From the NCBI RefSeq assembly GCF_025145285.1, contig NZ_CP102251.1, positions 248,001-312,000 on the forward strand: a stretch of DNA of 64,000 bases, read 5' to 3'. The stretch is from Alistipes onderdonkii. Lineage in GTDB: Bacteria > Bacteroidota > Bacteroidia > Bacteroidales > Rikenellaceae. Positions 27,132 to 35,591 of this stretch are shown here, piece by piece. Positions within the stretch are counted from its first letter, which is position 1. Every line of letters begins with the position of its first letter. The notes below the pieces were generated by a model. It was given only the letters and a program-made list of their open reading frames with translations, ran no database searches and was not told where the DNA came from. A program made the position numbers and the translations under genes.

Positions 27132-27154
27132 AATAAAAAATATCACTAATTTTG
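27124..27154 (+). promoter_or_regulatory. Promoter of tRNA-Lys
   Basis: TTTG at 27124-27127, 19-base spacer, TAATTTTG at 27147-27154, 24 bases before the mature tRNA 5' end. Confidence 0.8.
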
Positions 27155-27178
27155 CACTCGCAATCCCAAAGGATTGAT

Positions 27179-27251
27179 GCCTCTTTAGCTCAGTTGGTAG
27201 AGCACGACACTCTTAATGTTGGGGTCCAGGGTTCGAGCCCCTGAGGGGGTA
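27179..27251 (+). tRNA. tRNA-Lys (anticodon CTT)
   Basis: The 73-base cloverleaf folds fully. Acceptor stem GCCTCTT/AGGGGGT (with G-U pairs), D arm GCTCAGTTGGTAGAGC, anticodon arm CGACA-CTCTTAA-TGTTG with CTT in the loop, T arm CAGGG-TTCGAGC-CCCTG, discriminator A. The 3' CCA is not encoded. Confidence 0.95.
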
Positions 27252-27296
27252 CAAAGCAAAAGACTGATAATCAATGATTATCGGTCTTTTGCTTTG
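27252..27296 (+). terminator. Hairpin directly 3' of tRNA-Lys
   Basis: A 22-bp inverted repeat (27252-27273 with 27275-27296, one G-U) starts at the base after the tRNA. The T-rich right arm gives termination and a 3' trailer for processing. Confidence 0.7.
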
Positions 27297-27355
27297 CAGG
27301 GCCAGATGCCGGTGCGGCATCTCGGATACGCATGGCCCCCGATGGGCGATTCCGG

Positions 27356-28327
27356 CTACTGCTCGCCCCGGGAGTCAGAGCTGTCGGAACCTTTGCGGCC
27401 TGCCTTTTTCAGGGGAAGCCGCGGGAAAAGTTTTCTGAACCGCACGAGGTAAACCGCTACCCGATTTCCCGCGACGATCAGGCTCACGGCAATAATAATC
27501 AACAGGATGCCGCAACATATCCTCAGCGTGAGGGTCTCCCCGAAGATCATCACCCCGAAGAAGACGGCCGTGACAGGTTCCAAGGCACCGAGGATTGCCG
27601 TCGGTGTCGAACCGATGTACTGGATGGCGCTGGTTGTACACAAAAACGAGATCGCCGTCGGGAAAACGGCCAGTGCAAGCAGGTTCCCCCACAGGTACCA
27701 TTTATCGGGCACATGGACTGCCATGCCGAAATCCAGCCGGACAACGTAAAGCAGCAACCCGAAAAGCAGGACGTAGAACGTCACCTTGAGCGTCGCAACG
27801 GATTTCAGCACCGGACGGTTCACGCCGACGATATAAATTGCATAGGACAAAGCCGAAACCATCACCAGAACCGTCCCCGTGATATTGAGTGTCGAACCGT
27901 CACTGCCTTTGAACAACAGCCCGATACCGGCCAATGCCAGCAAGATGCACAATGCAGTCTGCGGGGAGAGCTTCTCCCGGAAGCCGAAGGCCATGATCAA
28001 CGCTACGAAAATAGGATATACGAACAGCAGCGTCGAGGCGATGCCGGCATCCATGTAATTGTAGCTCAGGAACAAGGACAGGGACGAAAGGGCGACCAGC
28101 AATCCCAGGAGAACCAGCGGCACGATCTCACGGCGGTGCAGCCTGAAATCCCGGCCGCGGGCCTTGAGCATGATGCCCAACAGCGGGATGGCGAAAAGGT
28201 AGCGGAAAAACAATACCGAATCGGGATCCATCCCCGCCTTGTAGAGCGGGAGGGCAAAGAGCGGGTTCATGCCGTAAGTAGCTGCGGCGACAGCACCCAG
28301 AAGGTAACCTTTGGCTTTCGTATTCAT
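27356..28327 (-). CDS. EamA/DMT family transporter
   Basis: 323 residues with ten membrane helices in two EamA repeats. The first begins YLLGAVAAATYGMNPLFALPLYKAG, with FLSYNYMDAGIASTLLFVYPIFVALIMAF. The second holds LSYAIYIVGVNRPVLK and GSTPTAILGALEPVTAVFFGVMIFGE, the duplicated signature. A basic cytosolic tail follows (RFRKLFPRLPLKKAGRK). Probably exports or imports a small metabolite; substrate unknown. No operon partner. Confidence 0.88.
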   Translation of the reverse strand: MNTKAKGYLLGAVAAATYGMNPLFALPLYKAGMDPDSVLFFRYLFAIPLLGIMLKARGRDFRLHRREIVPLVLLGLLVALSSLSLFLSYNYMDAGIASTLLFVYPIFVALIMAFGFREKLSPQTALCILLALAGIGLLFKGSDGSTLNITGTVLVMVSALSYAIYIVGVNRPVLKSVATLKVTFYVLLFGLLLYVVRLDFGMAVHVPDKWYLWGNLLALAVFPTAISFLCTTSAIQYIGSTPTAILGALEPVTAVFFGVMIFGETLTLRICCGILLIIIAVSLIVAGNRVAVYLVRFRKLFPRLPLKKAGRKGSDSSDSRGEQ

Positions 28328-28493
28328 AGGTCGGATTTTGCGGCAAAAATAGCATTTATTTCGTCTATAGATGCTGGCCGGGCAAAATTATCATGCGATT
28401 GTCGCCCGGGAGCGCACACATCCCGCACCGGCACGCCCATTCCTGCCGGGGAAGCCCGCCGAACATTGCCGCCCGCCCGATGCGGAAACGATC

Positions 28494-29699
28494 CTACCGG
28501 GGCAAGGCAGCCGGCACGACTTCCCTGCGGATCAAAGCCGCACGGACGAAATACTCGGGGATGCAAGCCTCGTCGAGCAGCCATTTGGGTGTGGCCGATT
28601 CGTCTTTCTTCCCCGACCAGTCGTTGTAAAACAGCCCGGCGGCATCCCGTGCGTTCCGGCGCGCCCAATCCATCCAGCGGATGAATATATCCACGTATTT
28701 CGGATCGCCGTCGAGGTCGTAGAGAGCCTGGTAACCCCGCAACAACACCAGATAGAACCATGGCAAATCACGGTTCGCGGCCGCGCCGTCCTCCGTCTCC
28801 GGCAAATAGAATTTCCGGGCTCCTTCGGCCAGCCGGCGGGCATTATCCAGATAAACCCGATCGCCGGTATATCCATACAACGCGACGGCACCCTGCAACA
28901 GCAACCCCGTATTATAGGAATAGACCGCCTTGTCCAGACGCGCTTCGGGCTGCGTGAGCCAGGAATTCCAGACGATATCCAGTTCCGGATCGTGCAGGTA
29001 GGCCTCCATCCAGTCGTAGAAATGGCGCCCGGCTGTCAGGTAATAGGGGTCTCCCGTCGCCCCGTACAGGTTGAGCGCCAGCAGCATCGCCTTACCGTTG
29101 GCGCACCCCGGCTTCTGGTTCTCTACCCCTTCGAGCCACGACACGGCGCCGTCGTGGTCGGGGCGCCAGCCGCTCAGGATGAAGGTCATCACCTGCTTGG
29201 CTTTTTCCAGGTGCGCGGGATTGCGGGTCACGCCGTAGGCCGCGACGTAGGCCAGTCCGACCAGCCCGTTGTCGTCGTAATAACGGTCGACCTTGCCCAT
29301 CCTGACAGGATAGGCCTGATACCCGGCGGGCATGCGCCCGTCGTCGTAATACTGCTCGACAGCAATCACCATCGAATCGACATAGCAGCCGTATTTCACC
29401 GGATCGACTTCGGCCAGCGCGACCGCCGAGGTGAACACCCCGTCCATGGGCCACAGGAAGGAAACCTCCTGCGTGCTTTTCGCCCCGTCGTCGAAATAGT
29501 TTACATCGGGACGGTAGCTATTGGGGTAATATTCCGAAAACAGGCCGTATTCCGGCACCCGGTACATGTCCCACACCTTGCGGAACATCTCTTCGGCAAA
29601 CGCATAATGCTCCCCCGTTGCGGGGGTCGCTGCCTCCTGACGGCATCCCGACAGGCAACACGCAGCACCGAAGAATGCGGCAAAAAATACATTTTTCAT
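28494..29699 (-). CDS. Glycoside hydrolase family 76 lipoprotein (alpha-1,6-mannanase type)
   Basis: 401 residues. Signal with lipobox LSGC (Cys19). The (alpha/alpha)6 barrel features are regular helical repeats and the diagnostic Asp-Asp pair D142-D143 in YYDDNGLVGLAY, the catalytic residues of GH76 endo-alpha-1,6-mannanases. Also seen: WLEGVENQKPGCANGKAMLL and YSYNTGLLLQGAVALYGYTGD. Probably hydrolyses alpha-mannan or a related alpha-1,6 glycan in the periplasm or at the cell surface. It lies 42 bases after the EEP-family gene and lacks a SusCD pair, so it is not in a classical polysaccharide locus. Confidence 0.86.
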   Translation of the reverse strand: MKNVFFAAFFGAACCLSGCRQEAATPATGEHYAFAEEMFRKVWDMYRVPEYGLFSEYYPNSYRPDVNYFDDGAKSTQEVSFLWPMDGVFTSAVALAEVDPVKYGCYVDSMVIAVEQYYDDGRMPAGYQAYPVRMGKVDRYYDDNGLVGLAYVAAYGVTRNPAHLEKAKQVMTFILSGWRPDHDGAVSWLEGVENQKPGCANGKAMLLALNLYGATGDPYYLTAGRHFYDWMEAYLHDPELDIVWNSWLTQPEARLDKAVYSYNTGLLLQGAVALYGYTGDRVYLDNARRLAEGARKFYLPETEDGAAANRDLPWFYLVLLRGYQALYDLDGDPKYVDIFIRWMDWARRNARDAAGLFYNDWSGKKDESATPKWLLDEACIPEYFVRAALIRREVVPAALPR

Positions 29700-29741
29700 C
29701 TTATCGTTACATTTGAATCAGTCCCTGCCGGAACAACCTCC

Positions 29742-30656
29742 TCAGAATTCGAGCCGCACGACGACCGGGAAATGATCCGACGGCGTCCGCGCCTCATAGC
29801 TGTGCAACGACACCTCCTTGGGGAATGCTCCGGACTTGATCTCCTCGTCGCTGCGGGTGGTCTGCGAACGGTAGGTGTCCGTCAGCACCCCGTAATCGTG
29901 CACACGCACCGAAGGCGACACGAAAATATGGTCGATACGGCTGTCGGTTTTCAGCGTGGGGTTGAAATTGTTGAACGTCCCGTTCGGGGCATAGCGCCTG
30001 GCCGCGGTTTGATACGAATCGGCCAGTATCCCCGAGGTGGTGAAGGTCGTATAGATGGGGTTGTTCTGGTCGACGTTGAAATCGCCCGTGAGGATCACGA
30101 ACTCCCTGGGGCCGCACATTTCGCGGATCTTCGCAACGACCAGTTTGGCGCTCTCCTCCCGTGCCCGGACACCGACATGATCCATATGCAGGTTGAAGAA
30201 CCAGAAACGGCGCCTGGTCTGCCTGTCCAGGAAATGCCCCCATGTGCAGATGCGGGGCAGCGCGGCGTCCCATCCCTTGTTGGGACGGTCGGTGACTTCC
30301 GAGAGCCAGAAATGGCCTTCGTCCAGCAACCGGAAACGCTCCTTTTTATAGAATATGGGGGAATATTCGCCTTTGGCCTTGCCGTCATCGCGCCCCACGC
30401 CGATATAGGCATAGCCGGGAAGCTGCGCCAGCATATCGTGCAACTGCCCGTCGAGCACCTCCTGGCTGCCGAAAATATCGAACCCCTGGAATTCGATCAG
30501 CCCGCATACCCAGGGGCAGCGGCGTTCCCAGCCGTTGCCGCGTTCGGCGTCGCCCTTATTGGCGTTACGGATATTGTAGGTGGCCACGGTCAGCTCCTGC
30601 GCAACGGCAGGGAGCATCAGCACGGCGAACAGGGCAAGGGTCAGCAATCTTTTCAT
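29742..30656 (-). CDS. Secreted endonuclease/exonuclease/phosphatase family protein
   Basis: 304 residues with signal peptide MKRLLTLALFAVLMLPAVAQ. EEP-fold motifs: VATYNIRNAN, DIFGSQEVLDGQL with the catalytic Glu, FNLHMDHVG, FVILTGDFNVDQNNP, RIDHIFVS, and SDHFPVVVRLEF at the C-terminus. The fold covers nucleases, phosphatases and sphingomyelinases; substrate unknown. Probably cotranscribed with the GH76 gene. Confidence 0.9.
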   Translation of the reverse strand: MKRLLTLALFAVLMLPAVAQELTVATYNIRNANKGDAERGNGWERRCPWVCGLIEFQGFDIFGSQEVLDGQLHDMLAQLPGYAYIGVGRDDGKAKGEYSPIFYKKERFRLLDEGHFWLSEVTDRPNKGWDAALPRICTWGHFLDRQTRRRFWFFNLHMDHVGVRAREESAKLVVAKIREMCGPREFVILTGDFNVDQNNPIYTTFTTSGILADSYQTAARRYAPNGTFNNFNPTLKTDSRIDHIFVSPSVRVHDYGVLTDTYRSQTTRSDEEIKSGAFPKEVSLHSYEARTPSDHFPVVVRLEF

Positions 30657-31041
30657 AGTAATGTTTTCGGGTTAACGGAACTGGTTATTTCGGGATACAA
30701 AGATATAAAAACGGAACTGAAATTCCTCAGTCCGGATCGGGGGTATGGCAATCCGGCAGGGACAGGATACCATCGACCCGGCAGCCACCCTCCCCGAGCC
30801 GGGGGAGGGCGATTCCGGAATACGGCGCCCGGCTGCCGCGCGGCAAACTCACACCGAATTTCCCGAGGCCGGGCACTACCGTGCCGTAAAGGTAATAAAA
30901 ACACCTGGAAAACAGCAAGGTTAACAGCCGGAAAAACAGCCGGCAGGCACAAAGGCCCGGATATTCGCGCCCGCAACATAAAAAATCGCACCTGACATGC
31001 ATACTTTCAGGCCGCAGGCCGCATCGTTCGGTTATTTTTAC
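30657..31041. other. Spacer between divergent EEP and ROK genes
   Basis: Contains GC-rich patches (30790-30850, several short hairpins such as CTCCCCGAGCCGGGGGAG) and no convincing gene or RNA family. No TAnnTTTG on the minus strand close to the EEP start was found. Confidence 0.4.
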
Positions 31042-31049
31042 TATCTTTG
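31042..31049 (+). promoter_or_regulatory. -7 element for the ROK kinase-ManA transcript
   Basis: TATCTTTG with a poor -33. It implies a leader of more than 200 bases before the ROK gene, within which the small frame at 31072 fits exactly. Confidence 0.5.
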
Positions 31050-31071
31050 CTGAGCTAAATACCGGTACCGA

Positions 31072-31263
31072 ATGCAACCAGTGAACCGAACCTCCGCCCC
31101 CCAGGGGCAGCCCGTCAGCACGGGCCTGTCCGCAACCGGATTCCGGGAGCCGGGGTTCCTCAGCCGGGCGCAACGCAGGATCGGGAAGGGGCTCGCGCCG
31201 CAGCAACAACGCGCACCGCACGGCCGATCCCTGCGCAGACAAAATGCTGAAACCAACAAATAA
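31072..31263 (+). CDS. Candidate small leader ORF
   Basis: 63 codons, starting 22 bases after the -7 element and stopping 9 bases before the ROK gene. The product is basic and rich in Arg, Gln, Gly and Pro (opening MQPVNRTSAPQGQPV, ending NAETNK). It matches no known family, and its amino-acid make-up is also what a chance frame in GC-rich DNA gives. Listed because its placement is so neat. Confidence 0.22.
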   Translation: MQPVNRTSAPQGQPVSTGLSATGFREPGFLSRAQRRIGKGLAPQQQRAPHGRSLRRQNAETNK

Positions 31264-31272
31264 ATAGCAACC

Positions 31273-32382
31273 ATGTACAGATACGACAACCGGGTGGTCA
31301 TCACTCTCGATGCCGGAGGTACGAACCTCGTGTTCGGAGCCATGCAGGCCAACAAATTCATCGTCGAACCTATCACCAAGCCGTCGAACGCGGACAACCT
31401 CGACAAATGCCTCGCTACGATGGTCGAAGGATTCCAGGCAGTCATCGACCAGCTGGAAGAGAAACCCGTCGCCATCAGCTTCGCATTCCCGGGCCCGGCC
31501 GATTATCCCAACGGCATCATCGGCGGTTACCTGCCCAATTTCCCCTCGTTCCGCGAAGGCGTGGCGCTGGGGCCTTTCCTCGAATACAAATTCGGCATCC
31601 CGGTGTTCATCAACAACGACGGCGACCTGTTCGCCTACGGCGAGGCATTGGGCGGCGCCCTTCCCGAAGTAAACGCCAAGCTCGAAGCCCTGGGCTGCCC
31701 GAAACGCTACAAGAACCTGGTGGGCTACACCTTCGGTACAGGCCTCGGCGTCGGCATCGTAGTGAACAACCAACTCAACCGCGGAGACAACTCGTGCGTC
31801 GAAACCTTCTGCCTGAAGCACAAGAAGATGCCGGATATCATCGTCGAGGACGGCGCTGCCATCCGCGCCGTGAAACGTGTCTACGGAGAACTGACGGGCA
31901 ATCCTAACCACGGGCTCGAGCCGAAGGAGCTCTGCGACATTGCGGACGGCAAACGCGAAGGCGATGCCGAGGCCGCCCGCAAGGCCTTCGCCGAAATGGG
32001 CGAGATCGCCGGCGATGCGATGGCAACGACCATCACGCTCATCGACGGGCTGATCGTCATCGGCGGCGGAATCACGGGTGCCCGCAAATGGATCATGCCC
32101 AGCCTGCTGAAAGAGCTGCGCGGCAAGATGCACACCATCACGGGCGAGGAACTGAACCGCGTGCAGATGAAGGTCTACGACCTGGACAACGAGGACGAGT
32201 TCAAGGAGTTCGCCAAGGGCGACCAGCGTGCGCTGAAGGTTTACGGCACGGATCGTTACGTGGCATACGACCCCCAGAAACGCATCGGAGTCATGATCTC
32301 GAAACTCGGGGCGAGCAATGCCATCTCGGTGGGCGCCTATGCATTTGCCCTGGGCCAGCTCGACGCACAGAAACAACAGTAA
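31273..32382 (+). CDS. ROK family sugar kinase
   Basis: 369 residues. N-terminal phosphate-binding motif ITLDAGGTNLVFGAM, catalytic Asp in NNDGDLFAYGE, GYTFGTGLGVGIVV, and C-terminal LIDGLIVIGGGITGARK. No HTH domain is present, so it is a kinase and not a repressor. The usual ROK zinc-binding CxCGxxGC is absent. Bacteroidota ROK kinases phosphorylate glucose, mannose, fructose or GlcNAc; manA downstream makes mannose or fructose likely (inference). Confidence 0.88.
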   Translation: MYRYDNRVVITLDAGGTNLVFGAMQANKFIVEPITKPSNADNLDKCLATMVEGFQAVIDQLEEKPVAISFAFPGPADYPNGIIGGYLPNFPSFREGVALGPFLEYKFGIPVFINNDGDLFAYGEALGGALPEVNAKLEALGCPKRYKNLVGYTFGTGLGVGIVVNNQLNRGDNSCVETFCLKHKKMPDIIVEDGAAIRAVKRVYGELTGNPNHGLEPKELCDIADGKREGDAEAARKAFAEMGEIAGDAMATTITLIDGLIVIGGGITGARKWIMPSLLKELRGKMHTITGEELNRVQMKVYDLDNEDEFKEFAKGDQRALKVYGTDRYVAYDPQKRIGVMISKLGASNAISVGAYAFALGQLDAQKQQ

Positions 32383-32400
32383 TAATTCAGTGCCGCAGTT

Positions 32401-32576
32401 ATGAAAAAGATCGTATTATATGTCCACACGCCCTGTTACTCACAGCGGCGGGGGCGCTGTCATACATCTATTTCGCAAACGACGGCAAAACCGATACGCT
32501 CATTCAGATCACGTTCTGGCTGGTAGTGGTATCCTCTGCCCTGGGAATAATCAATTATCGGCAGACAGTTAAATAA
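32401..32576 (+). pseudogene. Frameshifted small two-helix membrane protein
   Basis: ATG at 32401 opens MKKIVLYV, the normal start of a small membrane protein, but this frame then degenerates. The other frame, from about 32424 to the stop at 32574-32576, reads ALLLTAAGALSYIYFAND and later LIQITFWLVVVSSALG, two good membrane helices ending YRQTVK. A single missing base near 32415-32425 would join the two into a protein of about 58 residues. Placed between the ROK kinase and manA with 18- and 13-base gaps. Confidence 0.55.
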
Positions 32577-32589
32577 ACGAGAAAAAAAT

Positions 32590-33555
32590 ATGTATAAATT
32601 CCAACCCATCCTCAAATCGACAATCTGGGGCGGCGAGAAGATCGTCCCCTACAAACACATCGCCTCCGACCAGAAGCAGGTCGGCGAAAGCTGGGAGCTT
32701 TCGGGCGTCAAGGGCAGCGAATCGGTCGTAGCGGGAGGCCCCGAGGCGGGCACCACCCTGCCCGGGCTGATCGCACGCCACGGCGCGGCATTGCTCGGCA
32801 AGGCCAATGCAGAACGCTTCGGACAGGAGTTCCCGCTGCTGATCAAATTCATCGACGCACGTCAGGATCTCTCGATCCAGGTGCACCCGAACGACGCACT
32901 GGCATGGGAGCGCCACAAATCGAAAGGCAAGACCGAGATGTGGTACGTCGTGGACGCCGACGAAGGCGCACGCCTGCGCTCGGGATTCGCCAAGCAGGTG
33001 ACGCCCGCCCAGTACGAAGCCAGCGTCGAGGACAACACCATCACCGACCTGCTCGCCGAATATGAAATCCACCCCGGCGACCTCTTTTTCCTGCCGGCCG
33101 GACGCGTCCACAGCATCGGGGCCGGGGCGTTTATCGCCGAGATACAGCAGACCTCGGACATCACCTACCGCATCTACGATTTCAACCGCAAGGATGCCAA
33201 CGGCAACACCCGCGAGCTGCACACCGAACTGGCGAAGGACGCCATCGACTACACCGTACGGCCCGATTACCGGACGCATTACCAGAAGGCGCAGGATCGT
33301 GAAGTGGAACTGGTGTCGTGCCCTTATTTCACCACCTCGCTCTACGACCTGACCGAAGCGCTGACCATCGACTATTCGGCTTTGGATTCGTTCGTCGTCG
33401 TGATCTGTGTCGAAGGCAAGGGAACGATCTGCGACGACTCGGGCAACGAAATGCCGATCCACCAGGGGGAGACCGTGCTGCTCCCCGCCACGGTGAAATC
33501 GCTCCGCGCGGTTCCGGGCGGGAGCCTGAAAATGCTGACCAGCTATATCAAATAA
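32590..33555 (+). CDS. manA: Mannose-6-phosphate isomerase, class I (cupin)
   Basis: 321 residues, the short bacterial ManA type. KSTIWGGEKI start, zinc ligands in LSIQVHPNDALAWERH and PAGRVHSIGAGAFIAEIQQTSDITYRIYDF with its catalytic Arg. It interconverts mannose-6-phosphate and fructose-6-phosphate. With the ROK kinase upstream it gives a mannose entry route into glycolysis. Confidence 0.93.
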   Translation: MYKFQPILKSTIWGGEKIVPYKHIASDQKQVGESWELSGVKGSESVVAGGPEAGTTLPGLIARHGAALLGKANAERFGQEFPLLIKFIDARQDLSIQVHPNDALAWERHKSKGKTEMWYVVDADEGARLRSGFAKQVTPAQYEASVEDNTITDLLAEYEIHPGDLFFLPAGRVHSIGAGAFIAEIQQTSDITYRIYDFNRKDANGNTRELHTELAKDAIDYTVRPDYRTHYQKAQDREVELVSCPYFTTSLYDLTEALTIDYSALDSFVVVICVEGKGTICDDSGNEMPIHQGETVLLPATVKSLRAVPGGSLKMLTSYIK

Positions 33556-33577
33556 ACGGGCAACTCCCGTCGTCGAA

Positions 33578-33610
33578 AAATCCCCGGCAACTAATTATTG
33601 CCGGGGATTT
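33578..33610 (+). terminator. Terminator after manA
   Basis: A 13-bp perfect stem (33578-33590 with 33598-33610, AAATCCCCGGCAA) is followed by TATTTT. Confidence 0.85.
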
Positions 33611-33724
33611 TATTTTCGACCAAGCGACATGTCGGTAAATTCAATAACGAACAAAACATCTGATCGTAAAAATACTTACCAAAACCATCGTCAAAAGAAA
33701 AAAGTTTTATTTTTACGCGATTCC

Positions 33725-33756
33725 GTTGCAGGACTGCGTTCTTTTTAGTACCTTTG
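33725..33756 (+). promoter_or_regulatory. Promoter of the amino-sugar operon
   Basis: GTTG at 33725-33728, 20-base spacer, TACCTTTG at 33749-33756, 46 bases before the kinase ATG. Confidence 0.72.
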
Positions 33757-33802
33757 GGGTGTGCAACCGTTATAGCGCGGAAAACGCAGAAAACCGTACG
33801 CC

Positions 33803-34906
33803 ATGAAGGAGAATTTAAGAGAGATCGCATCGAATTTCGCCTTGGAAGGCCCCATCGCGGCCATCGACTCACTGGGCGAAGGATTCATCAACGACACATT
33901 CATCGTCCGCACCGAAGCAGATGCCCCCGACTACATCCTCCAACGCAAGAACAAGGCCGTTTTCCCCGACGTGCCGGCCATGATGGACAACATCCGCCGG
34001 GTCACGGAACACATCCGCCGCGGCGTCATTGCGGCCGGAGGCGACCCGCGGCGCGAGGTGATGACCGTCGTCCCGGCAAAGGACGGGCACCTGTACCACG
34101 TCGACGCGGAAGGCGAATACTGGGCCGCGACGGTCTTCATCGACGACACGGTTGCCTACAACAAGGCCGACTCCCCGGAACTGGCCCGCAAAGGCGGCGA
34201 AGGCATCGGGAAATTCCAGTCCCAGCTGGACGATTTCACCGAACCGCTGGCGGAGACGATCAAAGGGTTCCATAACATCCGCCACCGTTTCGGACAATGG
34301 GACGCCGCCCTGGCCCGCGATGCCGCAGGGCGCAAAATGCACCTCGCGGGGGAGATCGGCTGGATCGAGTCGCGGCGCGCCGAGATGCTCTCTTTCTGGT
34401 CGAAGGTCGAGGACGGTACGATCCCTACCCGCGTGACGCACAACGACACGAAGATCAACAACATCCTGTTCGACAAACAGGGCGAGGTGCTCTGCGCCAT
34501 CGACCTCGACACGGTGATGGCCTCCACGTCGCTCAACGATTTCGGCGATGCGATCCGCTCTTATGCCAATACGGGCGACGAGGACGACCGCGACCTGTCG
34601 CGCGTCGGCATTTCGCTCGAAATGTTCAGCGCCTACACCGACGGATACCTCTCGCAGCGTGCGGCGCAGCTCACCGACACGGAAATCGACCACCTGGCCT
34701 TTTCGGCGCGGTACATCACGTTCGAACAGGTTTTGCGCTTCCTGATGGACTACATCGACGGCGACACCTATTACAAGATAAAATACCCCGACCACAACCT
34801 CGTACGCACCCACGCCCAGTACCGCCTGCTGCAAAGCATGGAGGAACACTACGGCCAAATGTGCCGCATCGTGGCCGGGATCGCGGAGCACTACCGCAAC
34901 GCATAA
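33803..34906 (+). CDS. Phosphotransferase (APH-fold), N-acetylhexosamine kinase-like
   Basis: 367 residues of the aminoglycoside-phosphotransferase/choline-kinase fold. N-lobe YILQRKNKAVFPDVPAMMDNI, catalytic loop RVTHNDTKINNILF (Brenner motif HxDxxxxN), metal-binding CAIDLDTVM. The arrangement resembles N-acetylhexosamine 1-kinase (NahK), which makes GlcNAc-1-P or GalNAc-1-P. First gene of a four-gene operon with two NagB-type genes, which fits an amino-sugar substrate (inference). Confidence 0.82.
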   Translation: MKENLREIASNFALEGPIAAIDSLGEGFINDTFIVRTEADAPDYILQRKNKAVFPDVPAMMDNIRRVTEHIRRGVIAAGGDPRREVMTVVPAKDGHLYHVDAEGEYWAATVFIDDTVAYNKADSPELARKGGEGIGKFQSQLDDFTEPLAETIKGFHNIRHRFGQWDAALARDAAGRKMHLAGEIGWIESRRAEMLSFWSKVEDGTIPTRVTHNDTKINNILFDKQGEVLCAIDLDTVMASTSLNDFGDAIRSYANTGDEDDRDLSRVGISLEMFSAYTDGYLSQRAAQLTDTEIDHLAFSARYITFEQVLRFLMDYIDGDTYYKIKYPDHNLVRTHAQYRLLQSMEEHYGQMCRIVAGIAEHYRNA

Positions 34907-34943
34907 ACCTGCAAAGACGATGCAGCAAGAGGGGGAAAGGATC

Positions 34944-35591
34944 ATGGAGATACGGAAAATAACAGGCATCGTCCCGGCCGACAAACGGGCCGTCGAGACC
35001 GCTTTCGGCAGCATCGAACCGCAGCCGGTGGCTTGCTGCAACTGGCCGGAGCAATATCCCTACACACCCGAGGTTTCGTTCCGCATGTTCCACACGGGCG
35101 CCTATCTGATGCTGCGCTTCGACGTCAGGGAACAATGGACGATGGCCCGCGTCACGGAGGACAACGGGGAAGTTTGGACTGATTCGTGCGTGGAGTTCTT
35201 CATCGCCCCCGACGACAGCGGCTACTACTACAATTTCGAATGCACCTGCATCGGGCGTCTGCTCGTGGGGTTCCGCAGAGAGCGCGAACACGCCACACAT
35301 GCCACGCCCCGGGTCATGGAAAGCATCCTGCGCAACCCGAGCCTCGGGTCGCGTCCCTTCCCCGAACACGAAGGCGACAACCGCTGGTCGGTGGTGCTGG
35401 CCATCCCGCCGCAGGCGTTGTTCATGCACTCGCTGACGGACTGGAGCGGACTGAAAGCGAAGGTGAACCTCTACAAATGCGGGGACAAACTCTCGCAGCC
35501 CCATTTCCTGTCATGGAAGCCGATCTCGGCCCCGAAGCCCGACTTCCACCTGCCGGAATTTTTCGAACAAATTAAATTTTCAAAGATATGA
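34944..35591 (+). CDS. CBM9-like carbohydrate-binding protein, cytosolic
   Basis: 215 residues from the ATG at 34944, preceded by the purine-rich GGGGGAAAGG; an in-frame ATG at 34920 would add 8 residues. The domain shows the family-9 binding profile (FRMFHTGAYLMLRFDVREQW, WTDSCVEFFIAPDDSGYYYNFECTCIGRLLVG, WSVVLAIPPQALF, LKAKVNLYKCGD, PHFLSWKPISAPKPDFHLPEFF). No signal peptide, so it acts in the cytoplasm unless exported with a partner. The 3' end overlaps the next gene by 4 bases. Confidence 0.82.
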   Translation: MEIRKITGIVPADKRAVETAFGSIEPQPVACCNWPEQYPYTPEVSFRMFHTGAYLMLRFDVREQWTMARVTEDNGEVWTDSCVEFFIAPDDSGYYYNFECTCIGRLLVGFRREREHATHATPRVMESILRNPSLGSRPFPEHEGDNRWSVVLAIPPQALFMHSLTDWSGLKAKVNLYKCGDKLSQPHFLSWKPISAPKPDFHLPEFFEQIKFSKI

